A DNA stretch of 49,198 nt, taken from Alphaproteobacteria bacterium (GTDB taxonomy: Bacteria; Pseudomonadota; Alphaproteobacteria; Micavibrionales; UBA2020). Location: NCBI GenBank assembly GCA_016124645.1, contig WGNE01000039.1:1-49198 (forward strand), given 5' to 3'. The notes beneath the pieces were generated by a model. The model made no database searches and was not told the origin of the DNA. It worked only from the letters and a program-made list of their open reading frames with translations. The first letter of the stretch is position 1, and every line of letters starts with the position of its first letter. The position numbers were made by a program, and so were the translations under genes. Positions 6,939-14,449 of the stretch are shown here, piece after piece.

Positions 6939-8405
6939 TTACTGGTTGAACCCGCCGTAGGCCGGGCGCGCAGCTTCGGGCGTGGCGGATTTTTCGGCAT
7001 TGGTGATGGCGGTTTTCGCGGGCGGCGCATCGCCGGTTTGCGCGGCGGGGGACGCCGCCCCTTGCGCCGTCGCGCTTCCCGACGCTGCGAGGCGGATGAA
7101 GGCGTGCAGCGGCAGGGAGCGGTGGGCGATGTTGTCGTGCAGCGTGGCGTCGAGGCGGTATAGCCCGTCCGCGTCCTGCGGCGTGAACTCGACACCCATG
7201 AAGGACGGCGTGTGCAGGATGTCGAAGCGGCTGGGCAGCTTGCCCGCGAAGGCCTGCTTGTGCAGCAGGCTGCCGCCCTGTTCCGCCGTGCCGTCGGGCG
7301 CGGTCAGGCTCATGTCGAAATCGAGATTGGCGGAGAGATCGTCCGAAAGCGCCATGCCGCTATAGACGATGAGAAAGCCGATTTTCCGTCCCCGCTGCAC
7401 GGTGACCGTGGCGGGAAAGGCGAGGCGCTCGTCGCCCTGCTTGGAGATCTGGCCCATGATGTCGTCGAGCGGGGAGACCACCAGCATCGCCCCGAAATTG
7501 CCGTCATGCGCGGCGAATTGCGCGCCCGGCGTCTCGCGCGGCAGCAGGGCGGCGAGGCGCTGCTGCAGCGTGCCGCCCGCCTCGGCCGCTTCCAGCCGCT
7601 TTTGCAGCGTGCGCAGCACGATGTCGTGGTTGAGGGCGTTGGCCTTCAGCGTCGCGGCGGCGGTCGCGATGAGCAGGTCGCGCGCGGTCTCGTCCATGTC
7701 CGGCGCGGATTTGGCGGGGTCGAGCGCGTCGATGAGGCGGTTGACGTAGAAATCATCCCCCGTCGCCAGGAATCCGCCCCACATCAGGTCGAGGTCTTCC
7801 GGCGTGCGCAGGGCGGAGGCCGCGAGCGTGCCGGGCGTGGTGGAAAGATAGACGGGCTTTTCGGTGAAAAACTTCGCGACCGCGGGGTCGTTCAGGTGCC
7901 CGGCGCGCCAGATGGCGTATTGCAGCATGGCCTTGGTCTTCGGCCGGAAGTCCCCGCCGGAGAGCCAGCCGGGGATTTGCTCCGGGTTCAGCGCGGCCAG
8001 GCGGCTGACGAAGCCGGAGACGATGGCGAAGGCATCCGGGTGGCGGCCCAGCAGGTTCGTGCGGTCCACTTCGCGCAGGAAGGGGCCGAGGGATTTGAGC
8101 GCGGGGCGCATGTAATAGAACTGCATGAAGCGCAGCAGGGGGCGGATGTCGGCATGGGTCGCGCCGTCGTCGCCGGCCTGACGGCTCTCGGACCTCTGCG
8201 GGGCTTCGGGCGATTTGGCGAAACGTTCGATGAGCCAGTCGCGCACGGGGGCGGGCACGGCCTGAACGGGGGACTGAACGGCGGGGGGCGCGGCAGCGCC
8301 GGGCGCATCGGCCCGCGCGGCGGCGGGGGGGAGGGACAGCATCAGGACGGCGACGGCAATCATGGTCGCGGCTTTGGCGGTCATGCGGCGCATCAGTGCT
8401 GTCAT
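6939..8405 (-). CDS. Exported protein of unknown function, downstream of accA
   Basis: 488 residues with an N-terminal signal peptide: Arg/Lys-containing start, hydrophobic core near residues 15-28, and likely cleavage after AARA. Internal ATGs at residues 5 and 8 could also be the start. The mature protein begins with an Ala/Pro-rich linker, continues as a helix-rich region (about 50-290), and ends in a beta-rich domain with repeating phrases such as FDMSLTAPDGT and LYRLDATLHDN. That segment reads like an immunoglobulin-type domain of secreted proteins. The tail is Ala-rich. It starts 21 bp after the accA stop on the same strand, so is probably co-transcribed. The role is unknown. Confidence 0.8.
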   Translation of the reverse strand: MTALMRRMTAKAATMIAVAVLMLSLPPAAARADAPGAAAPPAVQSPVQAVPAPVRDWLIERFAKSPEAPQRSESRQAGDDGATHADIRPLLRFMQFYYMRPALKSLGPFLREVDRTNLLGRHPDAFAIVSGFVSRLAALNPEQIPGWLSGGDFRPKTKAMLQYAIWRAGHLNDPAVAKFFTEKPVYLSTTPGTLAASALRTPEDLDLMWGGFLATGDDFYVNRLIDALDPAKSAPDMDETARDLLIATAAATLKANALNHDIVLRTLQKRLEAAEAGGTLQQRLAALLPRETPGAQFAAHDGNFGAMLVVSPLDDIMGQISKQGDERLAFPATVTVQRGRKIGFLIVYSGMALSDDLSANLDFDMSLTAPDGTAEQGGSLLHKQAFAGKLPSRFDILHTPSFMGVEFTPQDADGLYRLDATLHDNIAHRSLPLHAFIRLAASGSATAQGAASPAAQTGDAPPAKTAITNAEKSATPEAARPAYGGFNQ

Positions 8406-8426
8406 TTCCCTTCCCCCGGCGTTTTT

Positions 8427-9374
8427 TTAAAGCTTGTGCCCCATCTCAAGGTATTTCTGGCGGCGGCGCATTTTCAGCGTGTCGCCGTCCATCTGGGAAA
8501 GCTCGCCCAGCGCGGTTTCGATGTAATCGCCGACGACGTCGATGGTGCGCTCGGGCTCGCGGTGGGCGCCGCCCATCGGTTCCTCGATGATGGTGTCGAT
8601 GACGCCCAGTTCCTTCAGGTCCTGCGCGGTCAGCTTCAGCGCGCGCGCGGCGTCCTTCGCGTATTCGGCCGAGCGCCAGAGGATGGAGGCGCAGCCCTCG
8701 GGCGAGATGACGGAATAGATGGAATGTTCCAGCATGAAAACGCGGTCCGCGGTGGCGATGGCGATGGCCCCGCCCGATCCGCCCTCGCCGATGACGACGG
8801 AGACGACGGGCACGGTCGCCCGCAGGCAGCTTTCGATGGATTTGGCGATGGCTTCGGACTGGCCGCGCTCTTCCGCCTCGATGCCGGGGAAGGCGCCCGC
8901 GGTATCGACCAGCGTGACGACGGGCAGCTTGAAGCGGGTGGCCATGTCCATCAGGCGCTGGGCCTTGCGGTAGCCCTCGGGCTTGGTCATGCCGAAGTTG
9001 TGCCTGATGCGGGTTTCGGTGTCGAAGCCCTTTTCCTGTCCCATGACGACGCAGGACTGGCCGCGGAAACGGCCGAGGCCGCCCAGCAGCGCTTCGTCCT
9101 CGCCGAACAGGCGGTCGCCGGCCAGCGGGGTGAAATCCTGAATGAGCCTTTTCGCGTAATCGAGGAAGTGGGGGCGGTTGGGGTGGCGGGCCACCTGCAC
9201 CTTTTGCTCGGGGCTCAGCTTGGAATAGGTCTGCACCACGATGCGCTCGACCTTTTCCTGAATGCGCTCGATCTCGTCGTGGATATTGACGCCGCCGCCC
9301 TCGTTCATCGTTTGCAGCTCGAGGATCTTGGCCTCCAGCTCGACGATCGGCTTTTCGAATTCAAGATGGTACAT
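8427..9374 (-). CDS. accA: Acetyl-CoA carboxylase carboxyltransferase subunit alpha
   Basis: With AccD, this subunit transfers the carboxyl group from biotin to acetyl-CoA, making malonyl-CoA for fatty-acid synthesis. The protein (315 residues from this start) shows the typical opening YHLEFEKPIVELEAKILEL, the ARHPNRPHFLDY segment, GGLGRFRGQSCVVMGQEKG, the DTAGAFPG turn, and the Gly-rich oxyanion region GEGGSGGAIAIA. Two ATGs exist, at 9380 and 9374. The Shine-Dalgarno-like GAGGG (9382-9386) is only 1 nt from the first but 7 nt from the second, so the second is chosen. A strong hairpin separates it from the recombinase gene upstream. Confidence 0.96.
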   Translation of the reverse strand: MYHLEFEKPIVELEAKILELQTMNEGGGVNIHDEIERIQEKVERIVVQTYSKLSPEQKVQVARHPNRPHFLDYAKRLIQDFTPLAGDRLFGEDEALLGGLGRFRGQSCVVMGQEKGFDTETRIRHNFGMTKPEGYRKAQRLMDMATRFKLPVVTLVDTAGAFPGIEAEERGQSEAIAKSIESCLRATVPVVSVVIGEGGSGGAIAIATADRVFMLEHSIYSVISPEGCASILWRSAEYAKDAARALKLTAQDLKELGVIDTIIEEPMGGAHREPERTIDVVGDYIETALGELSQMDGDTLKMRRRQKYLEMGHKL

Positions 9375-9465
9375 GTTCATTCCCTCGCGGTCTTGCGCAT
9401 CACTCTTTCATGCCGTGTTTTACAGGCTTTCCGGCGTGCCCGATACTAGAATATTTAGGGCCATG

Positions 9466-9499
9466 AAAAAAGAGAGCCTTTTGCAAAGCTCTCTTTTTT
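9466..9499 (-). terminator. Rho-independent terminator after the XerD-type gene
   Basis: A perfect 12-bp stem (9466-9477 with 9488-9499) whose outer six pairs are A/T, so it ends in a T run on either strand. It lies 43 bp past the recombinase stop and 91 bp before the accA start. Confidence 0.8.
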
Positions 9500-9542
9500 C
9501 GTCAGGTTTCTTTACATACAACCCTTTCGGGCCGCAGGCAAA

Positions 9543-10547
9543 TTAACCATTGTTGACTTTTTGCGGGATCGCCTGATCTTCAGCCAGCGGATGCTTTTCC
9601 GCAGCGGCCTTGATCTGCTCGCCGACGACCTGGGTATAGATCTGGGTCGTTGCGATGTCGGCGTGTCCGAGCATTTTCTGAACCGAACGCAGGTCCGCAC
9701 CGTGTTTCAGCAGGTGGGTTGCGAAAGCGTGGCGCAGAACGTGCGGGCTGACGCGTTCCGGGTCGATGCCGGCGTTGCGGGACAGCTCTTTCAGCAGTTG
9801 CGCGAAACGCTGGCGGGTCAGGTGGCCCGATTCCGACGTGCGGGACGGGAACAGCCATTTGCTCTGCGCATCGGTGCGATCGGGCATCAGGAACTTCTGG
9901 CGAACGTCCATGTATGCTTTCATCGCTTTCTGTGCGTGATCCGACAGGGGCGCCATGCGCTCGCGGCCGCCTTTGCCTTCTACCGTCAGGTAGCGGCTTT
10001 CGGGACCGATCGCGGTCAGGGGCAGCCCGACCAGTTCGGAAACGCGCAGGCCGGTCGCGTACAGAATCTCGAGCAGGGCGACGAGACGCAGGCTTTCCGG
10101 GCCGCCTTGTTTCTGCGCGGTGCTGATGAGGACCGTAACCTCATCTTCGCTCAGGACTTTCGGCAACGTGCGGGTTTGCTTGGGGCTTTCGATGGTGGAC
10201 GTCGGATCATCCGAGCGTTTGCCTTCGGAAACCAGGAAACCGTAAAACTGGCGCAGCGCGGAGATACGGCGAGCGATCGTGCGAACGGCCGTTTTGCCGC
10301 CGCCCTTGCTCTTCGTGTTTTCGCGGTTGCCGAGCTCGGTCAGGTAATCTTTGAGATCGGTTGTGGTTGCGCTGTCGATTTCTTTGCCCTGCTTTTTCAG
10401 GAAGGCGCAGACATCGGCGAGATCGCGTTCATAGGCATGACGTGTATTGAGTGCCGCACCGCGTTCAGCGATGAGCATATCGAGGAATGCCTCAACAGTC
10501 CCCGGAAGGGGAGCCTTGGGCATTCTGGGACGACCTGGACGAGCCAT
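9543..10547 (-). CDS. xerD: Tyrosine recombinase, XerD type
   Basis: XerC/XerD recombinases resolve chromosome dimers at the dif site. The 334-residue protein has an N-terminal SAM-like core-binding domain (about residues 15-115) and a catalytic domain from about 130. The catalytic set is complete: Arg168 in ATGLRVSEL, Lys192 in EGKGGRER, His269 and Arg272 in HVLRHAFATHLL, His295 in LGHADIATTQIY and nucleophile Tyr304. It is slightly longer than the usual ~300 residues owing to a basic, Pro-rich N-terminus and a C-terminal tail. A strong AAGGAG site precedes the ATG. Its place beside accA and aroK/aroB suggests the housekeeping recombinase rather than a phage integrase. XerC cannot be strictly excluded. 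Confidence 0.88.
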   Translation of the reverse strand: MARPGRPRMPKAPLPGTVEAFLDMLIAERGAALNTRHAYERDLADVCAFLKKQGKEIDSATTTDLKDYLTELGNRENTKSKGGGKTAVRTIARRISALRQFYGFLVSEGKRSDDPTSTIESPKQTRTLPKVLSEDEVTVLISTAQKQGGPESLRLVALLEILYATGLRVSELVGLPLTAIGPESRYLTVEGKGGRERMAPLSDHAQKAMKAYMDVRQKFLMPDRTDAQSKWLFPSRTSESGHLTRQRFAQLLKELSRNAGIDPERVSPHVLRHAFATHLLKHGADLRSVQKMLGHADIATTQIYTQVVGEQIKAAAEKHPLAEDQAIPQKVNNG

Positions 10548-10982
10548 TGATTTTTCTCCTTTTTAAAGTTTCTTTCGCACATAATCTTTGCTGCCGTTGT
10601 TTTATTATTCCGGTCAGCTCCGTTTACACGCTCCTCCGTAACAAGTGAACTTTAAGACATAAAGCCGCATCCCCGAGGGAATTGCAAGAGGCAATATGTG
10701 AAAATTTATTTTTAGTATTCCATGAACTTAAGGTCATAACTAAAGAATGCCCTCAAACTCATGAATTTTATTATCTTTTTCCACATAGTGCCATATCATG
10801 CGTTTTTGCCTTCATATCTTGGTCAAAACACCTAAAAACGCCCATATTTGAGCATCTTAGGTTCATGGCATTCCCGGCGCCCGAAACAGAATCAGCAGCG
10901 CTTCCGCAGATGATTCGTTCGCGCAGATCGCCCGTTTCGCGTGCATTTGTAGCTGAAAAAGAAATGTCCTGAATACTTAGGC
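10548..10982. other. AT-rich intergenic region upstream of the XerD-type gene
   Basis: 435 bp without a convincing gene. A plus-strand open frame of 96 codons (10682-10972) has no ribosome-binding site and an unnatural composition. The recombinase promoter must lie here on the minus strand, but no clear -35/-10 pair stands out. I see no dif-like site. Confidence 0.5.
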
Positions 10983-11135
10983 TCAGGAACTCTTTTGCAA
11001 GAAGTGGCTGTTGTCCAGCGTCTTCACTACAGGTGCCTGCTCGACGGGTACATCCCAGGCCGCCAAAGCCACAAAGCCGCCCGAGACCGCGAGAAACGCC
11101 ACAAAAACCAGAGCCATGACAAGTTTAGACATCAT
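10983..11135 (-). CDS. 50-residue single-span membrane peptide
   Basis: A short gene encoding 50 residues from the ATG at 11135 (a second ATG is at 11132), stop at 10983-10985. The peptide has a short basic start (MMSKL), one hydrophobic span (about residues 5-27) and a tail with WDVPVEQAPVVKTLDNSHF. Similar small proteins, with a TM helix followed by a WDIP-like motif, are found in alphaproteobacteria near this gene neighbourhood, as I recall them. An AGAGAG purine stretch sits at a suitable distance before the start. It is divergent from aroK. Function unknown. Confidence 0.6.
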   Translation of the reverse strand: MMSKLVMALVFVAFLAVSGGFVALAAWDVPVEQAPVVKTLDNSHFLQKSS

Positions 11136-11441
11136 AATAGTTCTCTCTTTATTTTGCGGACGGTGTTCAACACTGTCCTTGAAGAATGGATAAGTACACC
11201 ATACTTCGGGCTTCGCGGTTTAGCCACCGTCTTCAGGAACTTTTTTGCCCGCTCTTTATTGCTCTTGCTTTGGAGAGCGCGCAATAAGGCTCCTAAAAAT
11301 GGTACATACCATAAAGCTGAATAGTTATTACATAACGCATGAGCATAAGTCAACATCTTTTTTCATAAGCTCAAAAATCGGGTAATGCTTGATTTCCGCC
11401 GGGCGAGGTGCGAGACTAACACCCTAGAATTACAGGGAAAA
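11136..11441. other. Intergenic region between the 50-residue peptide gene and aroK
   Basis: 306 bp, AT-rich in its middle, with divergent genes on either side. It contains the inverted repeat at 11158-11178. Open frames here overlap each other and have no ribosome-binding sites, so no gene is called. Confidence 0.5.
11158..11178. repeat. Inverted repeat upstream of the 50-residue peptide gene
   Basis: GGACGGTG and CACTGTCC flank TTCAA, an 8-bp stem with one G-T pair. It lies 23 bp from the start of the small membrane peptide, in the divergent promoter region with aroK. It could be an operator or a leader hairpin; no protein is assigned. Confidence 0.4.
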
Positions 11442-11978
11442 ATGGCAGAATCAACGCGCATAATCGTACTGGTGGGGCTGATGGGCTCCGGCAAAAGCCG
11501 GGTCGGATTCGAGCTCGCGAAGCTGCTGAAGCTGCCTTTCGTTGACTCGGACAAGGAAATCGAGAAAGCCGCGGGCATGAAAATCTCCGAGATTTTCGAG
11601 ACGCTGGGCGAGGACGCCTTCCGTCAGGGCGAGCTGCGCGTCATCGAACGCCTGCTGTCGGGGGGCAGCAAGGTTCTGGCCTCGGGCGGCGGCGCCTTCA
11701 TCCAGCCCGGCGTGCGCGCGGCGATAAAGGGCAAGGCGGTTTCCGTCTGGCTGAAGGCCGGGCTCGATACATTGGTCGAGCGCACGGGCCGCACCAACCA
11801 CCGCCCGCTGCTGCAGGGCACGGACCCCGCGCAAAAGCTGAAAGAGCTGATGGATGCGCGCTATCCAATCTATGCGGAAGCTGATATCACCTTGGTGACG
11901 GATGATCAGGCGCCAAGGGAAATGGCGCGGCGCATCGCCCGCGAACTCGAACAGCTGGAGCAAAAGGAAAACCCGTGA
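11442..11978 (+). CDS. aroK: Shikimate kinase
   Basis: Phosphorylates shikimate with ATP to shikimate 3-phosphate, the fifth step of chorismate synthesis. From the ATG at 11442 the protein has 178 residues, the family's normal size. It shows the P-loop GLMGSGKS, the substrate-binding DSD, an FRQGE segment for shikimate binding, ASGGGAF, and the lid region RTGRTNHRPLL. The open frame extends 19 codons upstream, but AGGGA placed just before 11442 and the start of homology favour the shorter form. The stop overlaps the aroB start by 4 bp, so the two are translationally coupled. Confidence 0.95.
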   Translation: MAESTRIIVLVGLMGSGKSRVGFELAKLLKLPFVDSDKEIEKAAGMKISEIFETLGEDAFRQGELRVIERLLSGGSKVLASGGGAFIQPGVRAAIKGKAVSVWLKAGLDTLVERTGRTNHRPLLQGTDPAQKLKELMDARYPIYAEADITLVTDDQAPREMARRIARELEQLEQKENP

Positions 11979-13114
11979 GCAACATGACGGCAAGCGCGGC
12001 GGAAGAGCAGGGGAGATGCGTCGTCAATGTGGCGGCGGCCTCCGCAAGCTATGACATTATAATAGGCGCGGGCGTGCTGGCGCAGGCGGGCGAAAAACTC
12101 GCGGCCGTCCTGCCGGGCAGGCGCGCGATCGTCGTGACGGATGAAAACGTGGCGGGCCTTTATTTGCAGGTGTTTTCGCAATCTCTGCGGGCCGCGGGCT
12201 TTTCGCTGGCCGATCCCGTCATCCTGCCGCCGGGGGAGGAGACGAAGAATTTTTCGCAGCTCCAGCATATTATAGAGTCATGCCTTGCCCAGAAGCTCGA
12301 CCGCAAATCCGCCGTCATCGCGCTGGGCGGCGGCGTGGTGGGGGATATCGCGGGCTTCGCCGCCTCCATGCTCATGCGCGGGGTGAATTTCGTGCAGGTG
12401 CCGACCACGCTGCTCGCGCAGGTGGACAGTTCCGTCGGCGGCAAGACGGCGGTCAACACGAAACAGGGCAAGAACCTCGCCGGCGCTTTCTACCAGCCGA
12501 AGATCGTGCTCATCGACACGGAGGTTCTCAAGACCCTGCCCGCGCGGGAAATGAAGGCGGGCTATGCCGAGGTTTTGAAATACGCGCTCATCAACGATCC
12601 CGCATTTTTCGAATGGCTGGACGGGAACCACGCCGCCGTCCTCTCGGGCGACGCGGCCGCGCTCTCGCACGCCATCGCCGTCAGTTGCCGGGCCAAGGCC
12701 GAGGTGGTGGCCGCCGATGAGCGGGAGGAAAAGGACATCCGCGCGCTTTTGAACCTCGGCCATACCTTCGGCCACGCGCTGGAGGCGCTGGGCGGCTATG
12801 ACGGCAGGCTTCTGCATGGTGAAGCGGTGGGAATCGGGTTAGGATTGGCCTACGGCTTTTCCGCGGCGCAGGGGATATGTCCCCCCGAAGACGCGGCGCG
12901 GGTCGAAAGGCACCTGTCGGACGCGGGACTGATGACCTCGCCCCCGTTCGCGGTCACGGCGGCGCAGGTCCTTGAAAAGATGCGCGGCGACAAGAAGGCC
13001 AGCGAGGGCAAAATGACCCTCGTGCTGGCAAAAGGCATCGGGCAGGCCTTCGTGGCCAAGGATGCGGACGAGGGGGCCGTGCTGGCGTTTTTGCAGGCGC
13101 GGACCGGAACATAA
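11975..13114 (+). CDS. aroB: 3-dehydroquinate synthase
   Basis: Converts DAHP to 3-dehydroquinate, the second step of the shikimate pathway, using NAD and a divalent metal. The 379-residue protein carries the NAD-binding GGGVVGDIAGFAAS, the segment QVPTTLLAQVDSSVGGKTAVN, and metal-binding residues in YAEVLKYALI and NLGHTFGHALEA. The start is GTG at 11975 within GTGA shared with the aroK stop; an ATG at 11984 is a possible alternative. The aroK-aroB pairing is standard in proteobacteria. It is followed 15 bp later by a CorC-like gene, probably in the same transcript. Confidence 0.96.
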   Translation: MSNMTASAAEEQGRCVVNVAAASASYDIIIGAGVLAQAGEKLAAVLPGRRAIVVTDENVAGLYLQVFSQSLRAAGFSLADPVILPPGEETKNFSQLQHIIESCLAQKLDRKSAVIALGGGVVGDIAGFAASMLMRGVNFVQVPTTLLAQVDSSVGGKTAVNTKQGKNLAGAFYQPKIVLIDTEVLKTLPAREMKAGYAEVLKYALINDPAFFEWLDGNHAAVLSGDAAALSHAIAVSCRAKAEVVAADEREEKDIRALLNLGHTFGHALEALGGYDGRLLHGEAVGIGLGLAYGFSAAQGICPPEDAARVERHLSDAGLMTSPPFAVTAAQVLEKMRGDKKASEGKMTLVLAKGIGQAFVAKDADEGAVLAFLQARTGT

Positions 13115-13129
13115 GGAGACTGTGAGGCG

Positions 13130-14449
13130 ATGAACTCTGTCATCTGGCTGGATATAGCCGCTTTCGTGCTGATGCTGGCGGCCTCCGGGTTTTTCGCGGG
13201 GGCGGAAACCGCGCTGACCGGGGCTTCTCGCGCGCGCCTGACCGCGCTGGAGAACGACGGCGACAAGCGCGCCACGCTGGTGCTGAAACTGCGCGAGCGC
13301 AAGGAGCAGCTTATCGGCGCGCTTTTGCTGGGCAACAGCTTCATGAACATCTTCGCGTCTTCCCTCGCGACTTCGGTTCTGGTCAGCTTTCTGGGAGAAA
13401 AGGGCGTGGCCATCGCCACGCTGGGCGTCACCGTCATCGTCTTCGTCTTCGCCGAGGTGATGCCGAAAAGCTACGCGCTGGCCCATGCGGATCGCGCCTC
13501 CCTGCGCATCGCGCGGCCGGTGAAGTTCTTCGTCACGCTGTTCTCGCCCGTCACCAACAGCGTCAGCCGGGTGGTGGAGGCCGTCTTCCGCCTGTTCGGC
13601 ATGGACGTCCACGGCTATTCCGCCTCCGCGCACGAAGAAGAGCTGCGCGGGGCGATCGAGCTGTTCAAGGGCACCCATCAGGACATCGCCGAGGACGTGG
13701 AGCGCACGGCCATGCTGCGCTCGATCATGGACCTCGCCGACGTGCAGGTGGAGGAGATCATGATTCACCGCAAGAACATGAACATGCTCAACCTCGGCAT
13801 GCCCGTGCCGCAGATCGTGGACGAGGTGATGCACAGCGCCTATACCCGCCTGCCGGCGTGGAAGGAAAGCCCCGAGAACATCGTGGGCGTGGTGCATACC
13901 AAGCTTTTGCTGCAGGAGCTGCGCTATTGCAACGGCGACGTTTCCAAGGTCAACGTCAACAACGCGATGATGGAGCCGTGGTACATCCCCGAATCCACCA
14001 CGCTTTTCGACCAGCTGCAGGAATTCCGCCGCCGCCGCGAGCATTTCGCGCTGATGGTCGATGAATACGGCGCGCTGACCGGCATGATCACGCTGGAGGA
14101 CATCCTCGAGGAAATCGTCGGCCAGATCGACGACGAGCACGATATCGCGGTCGCCGGCGTGCGCCCGCAGCCGGACGGCAGCTGCATCGTGGACGGCAAG
14201 GTCACCATCCGCGACCTCAACCGCGAATTCGACTGGAAGCTGCCGGACGAGGAATATTCCACGCTGGCCGGGCTGTTGCTGTTCGAGACGCAGCGCATCC
14301 CCAACGTGGGCCAGACCTTCAATTTCTTCGATTTCCGCTTCGAGATACTCAAGAAGCAACGTAACCAGATATTGCTGGTGCGCGTCATCCCGCCGGGCAA
14401 CCCCCCGGCCAAGGACGACCCGGCAGAGAACAGGGAAGCCCACACATGA
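13130..14449 (+). CDS. CNNM/CorC-type transporter-like membrane protein with CBS domains
   Basis: 439 residues in the order CNNM transmembrane domain (DUF21, about residues 1-190), paired CBS domains (about 205-325) and a C-terminal CorC_HlyC domain (about 345-430). Recognisable stretches include ASGFFAGAETALTGASRARL, LLGNSFMNIFASSLATSVL, the acidic EVMPKSYALAHADR, and the CBS end with DEYGALTGMITLEDILEEIVG. Such proteins are linked to magnesium and cobalt efflux or tolerance and were formerly annotated as hemolysins. Downstream of aroB is a frequent location in alphaproteobacteria. Its stop overlaps the start of the next gene by 4 bp, so the two proteins are probably made together. Confidence 0.9.
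   Translation: MNSVIWLDIAAFVLMLAASGFFAGAETALTGASRARLTALENDGDKRATLVLKLRERKEQLIGALLLGNSFMNIFASSLATSVLVSFLGEKGVAIATLGVTVIVFVFAEVMPKSYALAHADRASLRIARPVKFFVTLFSPVTNSVSRVVEAVFRLFGMDVHGYSASAHEEELRGAIELFKGTHQDIAEDVERTAMLRSIMDLADVQVEEIMIHRKNMNMLNLGMPVPQIVDEVMHSAYTRLPAWKESPENIVGVVHTKLLLQELRYCNGDVSKVNVNNAMMEPWYIPESTTLFDQLQEFRRRREHFALMVDEYGALTGMITLEDILEEIVGQIDDEHDIAVAGVRPQPDGSCIVDGKVTIRDLNREFDWKLPDEEYSTLAGLLLFETQRIPNVGQTFNFFDFRFEILKKQRNQILLVRVIPPGNPPAKDDPAENREAHT

Noticed and set aside
10682-10972. 96-codon plus-strand frame upstream of the XerD-type gene
   Set aside because: No ribosome-binding site, irregular codon use and no recognisable domain in an AT-rich gap.
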